A DNA stretch of 62,731 nucleotides from Ramicandelaber brevisporus (GCA_025201865.1 MU602720.1:11091-73821), one strand, 5' to 3'; positions 1 through 11,196 are shown, counted from the stretch's first letter. Notes: generated by a model from the sequence alone, not told the origin. Program-made: numbers and translations.

Positions 1-379
1 CAGCGCTGTTTCAGACCAATCAATCCCAGTGCCAGGAGTGGCTGCTACTCACGCTCGATACGGTACTGAGGTGAATGCGCTGCCTCCTGAGCCTGTGCCA
101 GCGGGACTCTGTGACCAGGCCGCGTCCGTGAGAGCCATGCGCGACAGCCAGTCGGACGCCGGAGTGCTGGACTTACTCGATTCAGCAGGTGTGGCGCTCG
201 GTGGCTGTTGTTTGTTGGCTGCTGATTGTTGTTGGCTGTGAACTGTGAACTGCGAACTGCGAGTTGCGAGTTGCAAACTGCGAACTGCGATTTGCACCGC
301 TGACTCACAGTGTTGTTCGCTGTTTCACTCTCATTTCCGTCTTTATTCAGCTGATATCGGCGCAGACTCCCGAAGTTGG

Positions 380-1735
380 ATGCAACAGCAGCAGCAGCAA
401 CAGCAGTATCAGCGGCAACAGCGGCAACATCAACAGTATCAGCAGCAGCAGCAGCGCCGCTCGGACTCAGCGCGGTGGGCATGCCGGCTCACCAGCTGCA
501 GCGACTCTCGCAGCCTACATGATGCTGCACTCCAGGTACGTTTGCCGACACCTCGGGCTGTCCGAGAGCACTGCACATGCGCGCATCCAAACTGGCATCC
601 AAACTGGCATCCGAGCCGGCGTCCGAACTGACATCCGAACTGGCATTCAAACTGGCATTCAAACTGGCATCCAACATTTCTGATTGCCTCATCTTGCTCC
701 ATATTGCTCCATGCTGATTCTGATTGCGCCGAGCAGATCTTTCACGAGGCTCGATTGCGGCTGTGGTTCGCAATGTGGAAAGCCAAGAATGGATACTCGC
801 ATCTCACTCTGTCGCAGCTGGAGCAGCTGGCCGACGATGGCAAGCTTGCCGGAGCCCGCCCTCGTGTGCGTCCGCCGCTGCAGCTTCCCCAGCCGGTGCA
901 CCGCCAGCTGTCGCAGCAGTCGCCGCTGCTGACTCGCGCTCACACAATCGGATCGGCCGGTGGCTCGTCCTCAAGCTTCCTGTTTGAGCGCAAGCGCAGC
1001 GGTGAGCCACTCGCCCTCGAGCTGCAGCGCAATGCAATGAAGCGAAGCAACACAGGCACCGGCACTGGCGCCGGGCTGACTTCATCACTTGCCACCATCC
1101 AGGCTCCGTTTGGTCCAATGCGTCCACATCCATTGTCTCGTCCAATTATCGGAGGTGTAACTGGTCCATTGCTGGGGACATTCAGCGAAGACGACGATGA
1201 ATTCAACATTCCAGAAGTTCCATCTCGCCCATCACCGGCAATCTTGCCACCCGCAGCGCAGAATTTGGCAACAATGTCCACCTTGGCATCTGTTGCAGCT
1301 ATTGCAAGTGCTTCGGAGACTGAAGACGAGGACTTCCGTGAGGCTGCATTTTCGATTCTGATGCTGTCCAAGGCTCCAACGAGAACCAACACAAAATCCG
1401 AGCTTGACTCTGTAACCACCATGGCCACGACGACAGTGAGTCCACCAAAGCAAGCCAAGCAATTCAAGTTGCCAGCGCCATCAAAATCATCGCTGCCAGC
1501 CCGTCCAGGGACTCCGTCCCTCGGTGCGGTCGATAGACCTTCTCCAATGCCGCCATCGCCATTCATTGCAGGCGTCGGGTCTATCTCAAGTCGCCAATCC
1601 AATGGACCTGGATCAAGTCCAATTGTACATTCGCCAAAACCACAAATGATTAGCTTGCCAGCTCTTCGCGAAATGCTGACCACGACAACGCCACGCACTG
1701 TAACTCCTGTATCACCACCCAAGCCAAACAAATAA
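380..1735 (+). CDS. Whi5/Nrm1-like candidate, spliced (exons 380-535 and 737-1735)
   Basis: A 999-nt open frame ending at 1735 lacks a good start. It joins in frame to a Gln-rich exon starting at ATG 380 through a strong donor (CAG|GTACGT, intron from 536) and an acceptor ...GAGCAG at 736, giving about 384 codons. The N-terminus is poly-Gln. Just after the junction come the residues EARLRLWFAMWKAKNGY and then LSQLEQL, which resemble the GTB motif by which fungal Whi5/Nrm1 repressors bind SBF/MBF. Further on an acidic stretch leads into FREAAFSILMLSKAP, like the second short motif of that family. The rest is Ser/Pro/Thr-rich and probably disordered. If the assignment is right, it would repress G1/S transcription in the nucleus. 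The splice model is strong; the family assignment is an inference from two short motifs. The acceptor could instead be the AG at 733, adding one residue. Confidence 0.45.
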
Positions 1736-1834
1736 ACACAACAAACAACAAACAAAGAGACTTTAAGATACTGTAAGATACTGTAAGATAGAATAGAATA
1801 AGGTGAACTTTTTTTGGGAACTTTTAAAGTGAGT

Positions 1835-2506
1835 TTAGTTCTTGAGAGCTACGCTGTCAACGGCGGCACGCAGCTTGGCGATGGCATCTTGAGGGTCCTT
1901 TGCGCCAAAGATTGCAGTTCCAGCAACAATCACGTTGGCACCAGCTTCAGCAGCCTGCTCAATGGTATCCAAAGCTAAGCCGCCATCAACCTCAATGTCA
2001 AGGTTTGGATATCTCTCCCGAAGGAATCTAACCTTGCTCAGGCAGTCGGCCATAAACTTTTGACCTCCAAAGCCAGGCTCAACTGTCATCACAAGGACCT
2101 GGTCAACCTTGTCAACAACTGGCAGAATCGACTCAACTGGAGTGCCTGGCTTGACGCAGATGCCCGCCTTCATGCCCGCCGCATGGATGGCATCAATCAG
2201 CCCAGATGCATCCTCTGTAGCCTCAATGTGGAATGTGTAGAGGGAAGCACCGGCGGCAGCAAAGTCCTTCACCCATTGCTCGGGGCGAGAGACCATGAGA
2301 TGGCAGTCCAGGAATGCATTTGGAAGATGCTTGCGAAGAGACTTGACAATCGGGGCACCCAATGTGAGGTTTGGAACAAAGTGGCCATCCATTACGTCAA
2401 CGTGCAGATAGTCTGCTCCCCGTGCAATCATAAGCTGGCACTCTTCGGCGAGGCGAGCAAAGTCGCTCGACAGGATGGACGGTGCAATCTTAGCCGAGGG
2501 AGCCAT
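1835..2506 (-). CDS. RPE1: Ribulose-phosphate 3-epimerase
   Basis: Interconverts D-ribulose 5-phosphate and D-xylulose 5-phosphate in the cytosolic non-oxidative pentose phosphate pathway. The 223-residue protein from ATG at 2506 has the usual family length. It shows the N-terminal [10 protein letters not shown] strand, the metal and substrate motif [12 protein letters not shown], the HIEAT segment, the [10 protein letters not shown] signature and the phosphate-binding EVDGG followed by [13 protein letters not shown] near the C-terminus, all expected of the TIM-barrel enzyme. An open frame runs further upstream to 2632, but it encodes a poly-Thr and aromatic run typical of a 5' leader, so the methionine of [10 protein letters not shown] is chosen. 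It is divergent from the lipoyl synthase gene, with a shared region of about 390 bp between the two starts. Confidence 0.96.
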   Translation of the reverse strand: MAPSAKIAPSILSSDFARLAEECQLMIARGADYLHVDVMDGHFVPNLTLGAPIVKSLRKHLPNAFLDCHLMVSRPEQWVKDFAAAGASLYTFHIEATEDASGLIDAIHAAGMKAGICVKPGTPVESILPVVDKVDQVLVMTVEPGFGGQKFMADCLSKVRFLRERYPNLDIEVDGGLALDTIEQAAEAGANVIVAGTAIFGAKDPQDAIAKLRAAVDSVALKN

Positions 2507-2891
2507 CTTTTCTGTGTTTGTAGTGCTGAGCTTTCGAGACAAGGTGTAGGCTGCGAGGGTTTGAGAATAAAAAAAAAAACAAAAGCAGGCTGTGGTGGTG
2601 GTGGTGGTGTTGTAACGAAAACAAAAGGGCACAGCCGACGAACGGAAGATTTGAGCATCTCGGTGGACTGACCTTGATCACACCGTTCGACCGTTCGACC
2701 ACAACTCGGCCTTGACTCGGTTTTTTTTTGACTCGAACCTGACGACTTTGGCTCGGCTTGACTCGCGCTGCTGCTCTGCCTCCGTTCCCTTTCTCATTCT
2801 CACTCACTCATTCCCGTTCCTCTTCCACTTCTTCTTTCCTCACACTATTCGACGCCTTTATTCAACCAAGCGACAAAGCGACAAAGCGATA

Positions 2892-4196
2892 ATGATCAGA
2901 GCTACAACAAGCGCACAACCGATACGGTGTATGACTGCCAGAAGCAGTCTCGCGGCCACATCTCGCGGATTTGCAACAACTTCGCTCCGCTTCTTGTCAC
3001 AGCCGACCGATGCACCAATTCCTCAGAGTGAAACTGCCAAAAGCAAGCTGGAGTCGAAGCTTGCGTCCGGCCCGTCATTGATGGATTTCATTGCGGCTGG
3101 CGATGGCCCTGTCGTTGCTGGTGCATCTGGGAGTGACGAGCCAGCACCGGTATCGCCTCGCAAGCCATTGACGGAAGCACAGATTCAAGCAGCGGAGCGC
3201 CGACGCAAGAACCACGTCAAGCTTCCAGAGTGGGCCAAGGTGAAGATTCCATCTGGCGCAGCATTCAATCGCATCAAGAATGACTTGCGTGGCCTTGGGT
3301 TGCACACGGTCTGTGAAGAAGCAAAGTGTCCCAACATTGGAGAGTGCTGGGGAGGAGGCGAGCACAAGACAGCCACAGCCACGATTATGTTGATGGGAGA
3401 TGAATGCACTCGCGGGTGCAGATTCTGTGCAGTGAAAACCAATCGCAGTCCAAAGCCACTTGATCCGCTGGAGCCGGAGCGCACAGCCGAGGCTCTCTCA
3501 AGATGGGGCTTGGACTATGTTGTGCTGACTTCAGTGGATAGAGATGACTTGATTGATGGTGGAGCTGCCCATTTTGCAGAGACAGTGCGTGGAATTAAAT
3601 CTAGAAATGCAAACATTCTCGTCGAGTGCTTGACTGGTGACTATCAGGGCAAGCTGGAGTATGTGGAGTTGGTTGCAAACTCCGGATTGGATGTTTATGC
3701 GCATAATGTGGAAACAGTTGAGGCTCTCCAAAAGTATGTGCGTGACAGACGCGCTGGCTATCGCCAATCACTCTCTGTGCTGGAGCATGCAAAGAAGTCC
3801 AAGCCATCTCTCATCACAAAGACCTCAATCATGCTGGGCTGTGGCGAGACTGATGAGGAAGTGCTGCAGACTCTCAAGGACTTGCGCTCGATTGATGTTG
3901 ATTGCGTTACACTGGGTCAGTATATGCGGCCGACAAAGAAACACATGAAGGTGCATGAGTTTGTGTCGGTTGAAAAGTACAAGCACTGGGAAATGGTTGG
4001 AAACGACCTTGGCTTCAAGTACACTGCATCTGGCCCACTGGTCAGATCATCCTACAAGGCTGGCGAGTTCTTTATCAGCAACATTCTACGGAGTCGCAAA
4101 ACATCTTCCAACTCTTCCCAGTCGATCCCAAATGCTGATCATGCAAGTGAATCCACCGCCTCAGCATCGACCGTGACTCCCTCTTCGACATTGTAA
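2892..4196 (+). CDS. LIP5: Lipoyl synthase, mitochondrial
   Basis: Radical-SAM enzyme that inserts two sulfur atoms into protein-bound octanoyl groups to make lipoyl cofactors for mitochondrial dehydrogenases and the glycine cleavage system. The 434-residue product begins with an Arg/Ser-rich presequence ([12 protein letters not shown]... [10 protein letters not shown]). The auxiliary cluster motif C-x4-C-x5-C ([12 protein letters not shown]) is followed by the radical-SAM C-x3-C-x2-C (CTRGCRFC) and later by the C-terminal RSSYKAGEF segment containing the conserved R-S-S-Y. ATG 2892 is preferred over the longer open frame because upstream codons encode a Phe/Leu-rich leader. The C-terminus has a short Ser/Thr-rich tail beyond the family core. 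No introns are seen. Confidence 0.96.
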   Translation: MIRATTSAQPIRCMTARSSLAATSRGFATTSLRFLSQPTDAPIPQSETAKSKLESKLASGPSLMDFIAAGDGPVVAGASGSDEPAPVSPRKPLTEAQIQAAERRRKNHVKLPEWAKVKIPSGAAFNRIKNDLRGLGLHTVCEEAKCPNIGECWGGGEHKTATATIMLMGDECTRGCRFCAVKTNRSPKPLDPLEPERTAEALSRWGLDYVVLTSVDRDDLIDGGAAHFAETVRGIKSRNANILVECLTGDYQGKLEYVELVANSGLDVYAHNVETVEALQKYVRDRRAGYRQSLSVLEHAKKSKPSLITKTSIMLGCGETDEEVLQTLKDLRSIDVDCVTLGQYMRPTKKHMKVHEFVSVEKYKHWEMVGNDLGFKYTASGPLVRSSYKAGEFFISNILRSRKTSSNSSQSIPNADHASESTASASTVTPSSTL

Positions 4197-4462
4197 GCCA
4201 TGCTTTAATATCATATTCATAGTAATAACTTTAGTAATAATAGATAACACCTTGTTTATTAAAAAAGAAAAATAAGAGTAGATCATTTGTGGAATCACTG
4301 ATTGGCAGAGTGTCCGAGTTACTCTCGCTATGCACTCATTGCAGCTCACAGCCTCTGTTGACAGGACAGTTGATGTGCACGGATTGCAGTCCAGTGTGAA
4401 ATTTTGGGTGTACTCATATCTTCAACTGAATGCATTCATGTTGCGAATCGAATCGAATCGAC

Positions 4463-4515
4463 TCATTTTTGTTGTTGCTGTTGTTGTTGTTGTTGTTGTT
4501 GCTGTTGTTAGTTCG
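4463..4515 (+). repeat. GTT/GCT trinucleotide microsatellite
   Basis: Interrupted GTT run (GTT GTT GCT GTT...) lying between the lipoyl synthase stop and the Sey1 start, inside the pyrimidine-rich leader upstream of Sey1. Similar CAA/CAG/GTT tracts recur throughout the window, both in leaders and as poly-Gln or poly-Asn in proteins. Confidence 0.8.
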
Positions 4516-4857
4516 GCGCAGTGCGGTTTCGTCCCTCTTCCTCTCTTTCGCTCTCTTTCGCTTTCGCTTTCGTTCGTTCTCTCTTCATAGGTGTCTTCGA
4601 CCACGTTCACGTTCGCAACTCTCGAAATCTCTTCGGCGCACGAACACACGTCGCAAGCTTTTTTTTTTACACTCTTCCCTTTGAAGAACAGTGCATCTGC
4701 GTGTCCCAGAACAGTTCTCCAACTCTTACACATATATACACGCACTCTCTCCCTCCCTCTCTCTCTTTTCAGCAAGCAACAGCAACAACAGCAGCAACAG
4801 CAGTAGCAGCAAAAGTGTGTTCTTCTCTTCTTGTCAGTGCTTGAGTTGTTGCCAGGA

Positions 4858-7470
4858 ATGTCGTCCTTTTCCTCATCGGGCTTGCCAAGTGGCAACCTTT
4901 CTTCTTCTCGGCTGACGACCTCCTCGTCTGCTTCTACTTCTACTTCTTCTGCTGCTGCTACTTCTACTTCAGAACAAGCAATCTCTCGTTCTTCCGTTTC
5001 AGCCTCTCCACTGTCGCCAACGTTTTCCACAGCAAGTGGCTACTCCCGCAATCGCAGTATTAGCAGCATTGGCAATGCAATGAATGCTACGCAGCAACTG
5101 CAGGTTATTGATGAAGACCAATCGTTCAACTCCGGTTTAGAGGAGCACATGAATTCAACGTGGCATTTGTTAGATTCTGGATTTGATTACAATGTGGTTG
5201 CTGTGTTTGGATCTCAGAGCACAGGTAAAAGCACATTGTTGAACAGATTGTTTGGAACGCATTTCCCAGTTATGCATGAAAGCCAGCGCCAACAAACTAC
5301 TAAAGGCATCTGGATGAGTAAAGCCATAGATAGTAACACACTGATTATGGATGTGGAGGGCACAGATGGAAGAGAAAGAGGAGAAAACCAGGACTTTGAG
5401 CGTAAAAGTGCTCTCTTTTCACTGGCCACATCGGAGGTGTTGATTGTTAACATGTGGGAGCACATGGTTGGTTTGTATAATGGAGCCAATATGGGTTTAT
5501 TGAAGACTGTCTTTGAAGTTAATTTGCAGCTATTCCAGCGCAAAGGCTCTGCCAAGATGCTGCTGCTGTTTGTGATTAGAGATCACGTGGGAACTCCTTT
5601 GGACAATTTGATTTCAACTCTGAAGACAGATTTGGAGCGCATTTGGGATGGATTAGCCAAGCCAGCCGGAATGGAGGATTGCAGAATCAACGACTACTTT
5701 GATTTTGTATTTACATCTCTCCCTCATAAAATATTGACTCCGGAGAAGTTTGACATTGAATGCAGTAAATTAAAGAATAGATTTACTGACAAGAGTAGCT
5801 CGGATTATGTGTTCAAACCACAGTATCATCGCAGAATTCCAGCAGATGGATTCCCAAAGTATGCAGAGGCTATTTGGGAGAAGATTGTTTCAAACAGAGA
5901 CTTGGATTTGCCCACTCAGCAGGAGCTGTTGGCCCAGTATAGATGCGATGAAATTAGCTCGACTGTGTTTACTGCATTCCAGGAAGCCTCAAAGCACCTG
6001 AAGCCAATTGTAGTTGAAGCTGGCAAAATTGTTCCAGATTTGGGCAATCAAATGAAGGCATTGCAGAGTGAAGCGCTGGATCAGTTTGACCAAAGTGCGA
6101 GTAGATATGTTGCAGTGGTGTACAACCGTAAGCGCACTGAACACCTCTCCAAAGTTAATGCCCATTTGCATGTACTCTTTACGGGCCAGCTGCGCACTCT
6201 CTACAAGCAAGCCACATCTAAGTTTGCATCAACTCTCCAGTCCAAAGTCTCATCTGGAACTGAATACAACTTTGCTGCATTCGCCGCATCAACCGTTGAG
6301 GACACAATGCGTGAGTTTGAACAGACTGCAAATGACTTGATTTTGCCTGAGACCGACTGGACATTCACAGCCGAGCGCGATCAATTGCGTGCAGAGTTGG
6401 CTAGTTTGACCACAAAGTTCCGCGATGAAGAGATTCGCAAACTGCATGTATCGCTGGGCAAGAAGATGCAAAAGGAGATTGACGAGATGGTTGCAGTTGC
6501 GTTGAGTGAGCCAAATGAGGACATGTGGAACAGAGTATTGAATGGATTCATTCAAGTTACATCTCAGCGTGCCGACAAATTGCTTATTCAGAGATTGACT
6601 GAATACAGCGTCCCAAAGCCTGAAATCAATTCAGCTGTTCAGCGTTTACATTTGGAGGCGTGGCTCATTTTGCACAAGAAGATTGATGACGAGCTGGTTG
6701 ATAACATGGTCATTATGCGGCTGCGCAATAAGCTCGAAGAATTGTTCCGCTACGATGCCAACGGCTTGCCCAAGGTGTGGACGCCAGAGGATGACATTGA
6801 CGCTCATTTCGGTGTTGCCAAGTCAGAAGCCGCCAAGCTATTGCCGCTGTTTGAGCGAATTGACATTTCTACCCACGAAGATGTCATTGGCGAGGGCAGC
6901 AACTTCTTCCCGGCTCATGCAGCTGGTACAGGCGAAGATGGCAGTCTGGATGACTTTGATCTCGCAGAGTCTCTAATTGTACTTCCAGCATTCCGTAAGC
7001 GCGAATTGACTCGTCGATTCCAGCGTGAATCCGATGCGCTGTTCTTGGAAGCGAAGCGCTCTATTGTGTCGACCGAGGCTCGTGTTCCGTACTGGACAAT
7101 GATTCTGCTTGCCATTCTCGGCTGGAACGAGTTTGTGGCTCTATTGCAGTCTCCAATCCTCCTGGTTCTCCTCTTGATTCTTGGCTCAATGGCATACGTT
7201 GTCCACTCTTTGGGTCTTTCTGGCCAAGTGCAATCTGGTGCACGGTTTGTGGCGGCAGCTGCAGTAAGCAAAGTTCATGGCGCAATGGTCGAGGCTATGA
7301 ACGTAACAGACAATCTAAATCGATCACTCGCTGACCAGCAACAACAACAGCAACAACAGTATGGTTTGAATGGCCAGGCTGGTCTCAAGCGACGCCCTTC
7401 TCCCTCAACAACTCCTCGTCAAAACACTGAATATGACGATGGGGAGGACATCTCCATGCGGGATCTTTAA
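4858..7470 (+). CDS. SEY1: Sey1/RHD3-family ER-fusion GTPase
   Basis: Dynamin-like GTPase that fuses ER tubules homotypically, the fungal and plant counterpart of atlastin. The 870-residue protein starts at ATG 4858 after a CT-rich leader and has a Ser-rich N-terminal extension of about 75 residues. The GTPase domain has the P-loop FGSQSTGKSTLLN, a switch region with KGIWMSKA, the G3 motif MDVEGTDGRERGE and the G4-like segment VIRDHVG. A long helical bundle follows. Near the C-terminus two adjacent hydrophobic segments (WTMILLAILGWNEFVALL and ILLVLLLILGSMAYVVHSLG) form the membrane hairpin, followed by a poly-Gln-containing cytosolic tail. It is somewhat longer than yeast Sey1 because of the low-complexity ends. 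Confidence is very high. Confidence 0.96.
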   Translation: MSSFSSSGLPSGNLSSSRLTTSSSASTSTSSAAATSTSEQAISRSSVSASPLSPTFSTASGYSRNRSISSIGNAMNATQQLQVIDEDQSFNSGLEEHMNSTWHLLDSGFDYNVVAVFGSQSTGKSTLLNRLFGTHFPVMHESQRQQTTKGIWMSKAIDSNTLIMDVEGTDGRERGENQDFERKSALFSLATSEVLIVNMWEHMVGLYNGANMGLLKTVFEVNLQLFQRKGSAKMLLLFVIRDHVGTPLDNLISTLKTDLERIWDGLAKPAGMEDCRINDYFDFVFTSLPHKILTPEKFDIECSKLKNRFTDKSSSDYVFKPQYHRRIPADGFPKYAEAIWEKIVSNRDLDLPTQQELLAQYRCDEISSTVFTAFQEASKHLKPIVVEAGKIVPDLGNQMKALQSEALDQFDQSASRYVAVVYNRKRTEHLSKVNAHLHVLFTGQLRTLYKQATSKFASTLQSKVSSGTEYNFAAFAASTVEDTMREFEQTANDLILPETDWTFTAERDQLRAELASLTTKFRDEEIRKLHVSLGKKMQKEIDEMVAVALSEPNEDMWNRVLNGFIQVTSQRADKLLIQRLTEYSVPKPEINSAVQRLHLEAWLILHKKIDDELVDNMVIMRLRNKLEELFRYDANGLPKVWTPEDDIDAHFGVAKSEAAKLLPLFERIDISTHEDVIGEGSNFFPAHAAGTGEDGSLDDFDLAESLIVLPAFRKRELTRRFQRESDALFLEAKRSIVSTEARVPYWTMILLAILGWNEFVALLQSPILLVLLLILGSMAYVVHSLGLSGQVQSGARFVAAAAVSKVHGAMVEAMNVTDNLNRSLADQQQQQQQQYGLNGQAGLKRRPSPSTTPRQNTEYDDGEDISMRDL

Positions 7471-8126
7471 TTTTATGACAATTGAATCGAATTAAATTAC
7501 AAAAGAGGAATCTCATTCATCATCACAAAAAAAACACACACACTTCACATTGCATCTACATTGACCTATTTTTTACTTCACTTCACTTTACTTTACTTTA
7601 TGTCCTTTCTTATTCTTATTTTATTCGAAGAAAATAACTAAACTAGCAAATGAATGAGTATTATTACCATATGCATTTTACACTTTACGTCATGATGATG
7701 CCTTGTTGGAGGTCTTCAACCAACCTTCTATCAGGGGGAGGTTTTCTACGGTTGGCCTGATGGAAGGATCATTACGAACTTTATTAAATGGAGTCGACCC
7801 CTGTAGTTGTCATAATCCATTGAACACTTTGACACCTTTTACAGTCTCCTTGCAAAATGGCAATATGGACCTATATTGCGGGAATGAGGTCAGTGAGAGA
7901 GAGGTAGATGTAGAGAGAGGTAGAGGTAAAGAGAGAGATCGAGAGAGATCAAGAGAGAGTCAGTTGCCTGCTGAGCCTTAATGAGAAACTGAACTCGATC
8001 ACTTTGTGCTTTAGAGACTTCTGTATTGCTCACACATACGCGCGAGAAAAAAAAATAACGAACTCCTCAAACTTGCTTTCCACGCTCAAGCCACCTCAAT
8101 TCACACCCACTCTATTGATACAATCG
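7471..8126. other. Intergenic region between Sey1 and the OPT gene
   Basis: AT-rich 3' flank of Sey1 followed by the leader of the transporter. It holds a potential hairpin with 12-nt arms at 7724-7735 and 7756-7767 (one G-T pair), a GAGA-rich stretch at 7895-7960, and no convincing coding sequence. The 92-codon open frame at 7703-7981 has no recognisable features. Confidence 0.6.
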
Positions 8127-10547
8127 ATGCTACTCAACCAGGACGCCAACAACAACTGCAGCAGCAGGAACGGATACGAACACGACCACAGACGGACAGC
8201 CAGCGTTACGCCTGTCCTTCCTGCAATCTCACCAGCCAGCACCGCACTTTCCACATCATCAGCCGCCACAGCAGTCGCATCTTCCTCGAACGATTGCACA
8301 TCCGTCGCCATTCCCTGCCACAAGCTCACATCCAACTGCATTGACTACGACTATTGCAACGACAATGACGACGATGTGTGTGTCGACGAGAACTCACCAT
8401 ATTTCGAAGTGCGCGCAGCTGTATCCAATCGAGACGATCCTTCAATGCCATCGCTCACGTTTAGAGTCTGGCTACTGGGCATTCTCTGGACATGCGTTCT
8501 GGCCTTTGTCAATCAGTTCTTTTGGTTTCGCGCCAATCCCATCAGTCTCGGCACACTTGTTGTCCAAATCGCAGTGTTTCCACTCGGCCGTCTGTTGGAA
8601 TTCATTCTGCCTCGTCGACAATTTCAGACATTTGGATGGAGATGGAGCCTGAATCCAGCTCCATTCAGTATCAAAGAACACGCGTTGATCTGTATATTTG
8701 CATCAGCCGGTGCAGGTACTGTCTATGCAATCGATATCGTGGTGATCAAAGATGTGTTTTATCATTCGTCGCTCGGTGAAGGTCCGTCACTTCTGCTGAT
8801 GCTCACAACACAAATGATTGGGTATGGTTTAGCGGGCATCTGCCGCGCGTTTCTCGTTTACCCAGCCGCCATGATCTGGCCATCTAATCTCGCCAACATT
8901 GTCCTGTTTCGCACATTCCACGAAGCTTCCAGTTTTGGCTGGGTGGGCATGTCGCGAACTCGTTTCTTCTGGTGCATCTTTGCCGTCTCATTCATTTGGT
9001 ACTGGGTCCCTGGCTACTTGTTCACCATGCTGTCGTTATTCTCGATACTCTGCATGTTTGATCGGGATTCTGTGCTGTTTGCTCAATTGAGTTCTGGCCA
9101 GTTTGGGCTGGGATTGCTCAACATTCCAATGGACTGGACGAACATTGCTGGAAACCTGGGGTCGCCGATCACAACGCCGTTTTGGGCAGTGGCGAATGTG
9201 TTTGCTGGATTTGTGATTATCATGTGGATTGTGACACCAGCTCTGTACTATGCAAATGTGTGGGATGCCCAAAAGTATCCAATTTATGACTGGCATGTGT
9301 ATGATGCATATGGAAATCGATACAATACTACTCGTGTGTTAATGACCGATGCCGCAAATAACATTCAACATCTTAATGAAACCGCCTACCGAGAGTATTC
9401 AACATTATTTATGCCTGCCCAGTTCGCCGTGTCCTATGGTGTTGGTTTTGCTGGACTGAGCTGCGTCCTAACGTACATCTTTTTATATCATCGCCACGAC
9501 TTATGGATGCGATATCGAGATGCTCGCAATCAGCCCAACGATGACATCCACATGCGTCTGATGCGCGCTTACCCCGAAGTGCCCGTTTGGTGGTACGCAG
9601 CCATGTTTACCGTCTTTGCTGGATTGGCAATAATAGCCTGCGAAAAGTACAGTTTGCAGGTGCACTGGTACATGTTTCTATTTTGTCTACTGCTTCCACT
9701 AATTTTTACAATCCCCATTGGCATGATCCAAGCAGTGACTAATCAGCAGCCTGGCCTGAACATTATTTCAGAGCTCATATTTGGATACTTGTATCCTGGA
9801 AACCCAATTGGCAATGTAACCTACAAAACGTATACTTATATATGCCAAACTCAGGCGCTGTTTCTGATAAGCGACTTGAAACTTGGCCACTATTTGAAGA
9901 TACCGCCAAGGCACCTGTTTGTTTGTCAATCCGTGGGCACATTGCTGGCAGCAGCTATACAGCTATTTGTGGCGTACTGGCTACTGGACACTGTCAAGGA
10001 CATGTGCGATCCGCGGCCGACCAACCCGTGGTCATGTAGCTCGGCCGCGACGTTTTACTCGGCGTCCATTGTCTGGGGACTAGTCGGATCAAAGAAGACG
10101 TTCAACGACCAGGACTACGGCGTGACGCTGCACGGCTTCTGGATTGGTGCTCTCCTGCCCATCCCAATCTACTTGCTGCAGCGCCAGTTCCCCAAATCCA
10201 GCTTGTTGAAGCATGTGCACATTCCAGTGATACTATCGGCGTCCGGCTCACTGCCCAGCGCTCCACCGGCTGATTTCGTGGCATGGACAGTCGTTGGCTA
10301 CATCTTCAATCACTATTTGAAGAGGAGGCGGCGAGATTGGTACGAGAAGTATGCGTTTGCGTTTAGTGCGGGAATGGACTCTGGACTGGCCATTGCGACA
10401 GTGGTGATATTCTTCTTGCTGACTAACCGAGGCGTCGAGTTGAGGTGGGAGGGTAACAGAATGAGTTGTTTGGCAGAGCTGCAACCAGCAATTCCTCCCG
10501 CTGTAACACAAAATTCTGGCTCATCTCATATTGAATTAAATCAATAA
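8127..10547 (+). CDS. OPT-family oligopeptide transporter
   Basis: Proton-coupled plasma-membrane (or vacuolar) importer of small peptides of the OPT family (fungal Opt1/Opt2-like, plant OPT). The 806-residue polytopic protein begins after ATG 8127 with about 110 Ser/Thr/Asp-rich cytosolic residues, then many hydrophobic helices. Diagnostic features are a first helix block with WLLGILWTCVLAFVNQFF, the region QQPGLNIISELIFGYLYPGN followed by PIGNVTYKTYTY (the family's N-P-G and K-T-x-x-Y signature), and a late helix ending in a GLVGSKK segment. The length fits the family. An upstream in-frame extension to 8004 is rejected because it reads through leader-like sequence. Exact substrate range cannot be read from sequence. 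Confidence 0.94.
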   Translation: MLLNQDANNNCSSRNGYEHDHRRTASVTPVLPAISPASTALSTSSAATAVASSSNDCTSVAIPCHKLTSNCIDYDYCNDNDDDVCVDENSPYFEVRAAVSNRDDPSMPSLTFRVWLLGILWTCVLAFVNQFFWFRANPISLGTLVVQIAVFPLGRLLEFILPRRQFQTFGWRWSLNPAPFSIKEHALICIFASAGAGTVYAIDIVVIKDVFYHSSLGEGPSLLLMLTTQMIGYGLAGICRAFLVYPAAMIWPSNLANIVLFRTFHEASSFGWVGMSRTRFFWCIFAVSFIWYWVPGYLFTMLSLFSILCMFDRDSVLFAQLSSGQFGLGLLNIPMDWTNIAGNLGSPITTPFWAVANVFAGFVIIMWIVTPALYYANVWDAQKYPIYDWHVYDAYGNRYNTTRVLMTDAANNIQHLNETAYREYSTLFMPAQFAVSYGVGFAGLSCVLTYIFLYHRHDLWMRYRDARNQPNDDIHMRLMRAYPEVPVWWYAAMFTVFAGLAIIACEKYSLQVHWYMFLFCLLLPLIFTIPIGMIQAVTNQQPGLNIISELIFGYLYPGNPIGNVTYKTYTYICQTQALFLISDLKLGHYLKIPPRHLFVCQSVGTLLAAAIQLFVAYWLLDTVKDMCDPRPTNPWSCSSAATFYSASIVWGLVGSKKTFNDQDYGVTLHGFWIGALLPIPIYLLQRQFPKSSLLKHVHIPVILSASGSLPSAPPADFVAWTVVGYIFNHYLKRRRRDWYEKYAFAFSAGMDSGLAIATVVIFFLLTNRGVELRWEGNRMSCLAELQPAIPPAVTQNSGSSHIELNQ

Positions 10548-10671
10548 ACAAAACTAGTAATGATAACCTATTTATAGTTTACATCACGAGGTAATCTAAT
10601 TGAAAGTTGAGCATCGTGATTATTTAAAAAAAAAAGCATAACTAATTATCATAATAATGTTTGCTCTTATA

Positions 10672-11196
10672 CTAATCTTCCTTACGGCCCAGAAGCTGGA
10701 ATATATTTATATCTGCCGCCTCATAATCTGGTAGATCCTCCGTTGAGATGATTCTGTAGCATTGGTGAACAAAGTCATTGAGGAACAGCCACGTTCCTGT
10801 ACGCCAGCCATCGATATTATCAGTGTATCCCATACCGAGGTATAAATTCTCATCTCTTAGCTTCAATCTTGCACAGCCCCTATCATCCTTGAGTGTCCAA
10901 ATGCAATCTTTTGTTCCCTCTGCGTTAGGCAAAAATTTAATCCATCTATCTGATCTGCACATAGTTCGTCCAGTCTTTCTCTCCACATAGCTGAAACCGC
11001 CAGTCGATTGACGTTTAGCTGTCATGTCAGTGTAGTCTTCATCCAGTTTTCCAATTCCCCAGTACAATTTGCTCACATTTGGATCCTCATAAGCTCCAAC
11101 ATATCGGCCAATAATTGTATTAACTAATTTGAAAGCTGAGGTAGTGCTCAGCGCCGCCAAGAACAAAGCAATCGTCAGAAAAGTGAACCGGGACAT
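10672..11196 (-). CDS. Small secreted protein, four cysteines
   Basis: No family recognised. The 174-residue product has a clear signal peptide (MSRFTFLTIALFLAALSTTSA, cleavage expected near residue 21), then an extracellular domain rich in aromatic and charged residues with four cysteines (in MCRSD, KDCIW, GCARL and HQCYR), enough for two disulfides. There is no membrane segment after the signal. Alternating aromatic/Gly segments such as LYWGIGKLD and LYLGMGY suggest a beta-rich fold, but that is inference. Its promoter and 5' leader are homologous to those of the unrelated-looking secreted protein gene starting at 19,098, suggesting joint regulation. It may be an effector or cell-surface protein. 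Confidence 0.7.
   Translation of the reverse strand: MSRFTFLTIALFLAALSTTSAFKLVNTIIGRYVGAYEDPNVSKLYWGIGKLDEDYTDMTAKRQSTGGFSYVERKTGRTMCRSDRWIKFLPNAEGTKDCIWTLKDDRGCARLKLRDENLYLGMGYTDNIDGWRTGTWLFLNDFVHQCYRIISTEDLPDYEAADINIFQLLGRKED

Noticed and set aside
4422-5030. 202-codon minus-strand frame opposite the Sey1 leader and start
   Set aside because: Poly-Thr, Cys-run and Glu-run composition arises from translating the antisense of microsatellites and the Ser-rich Sey1 N-terminus.
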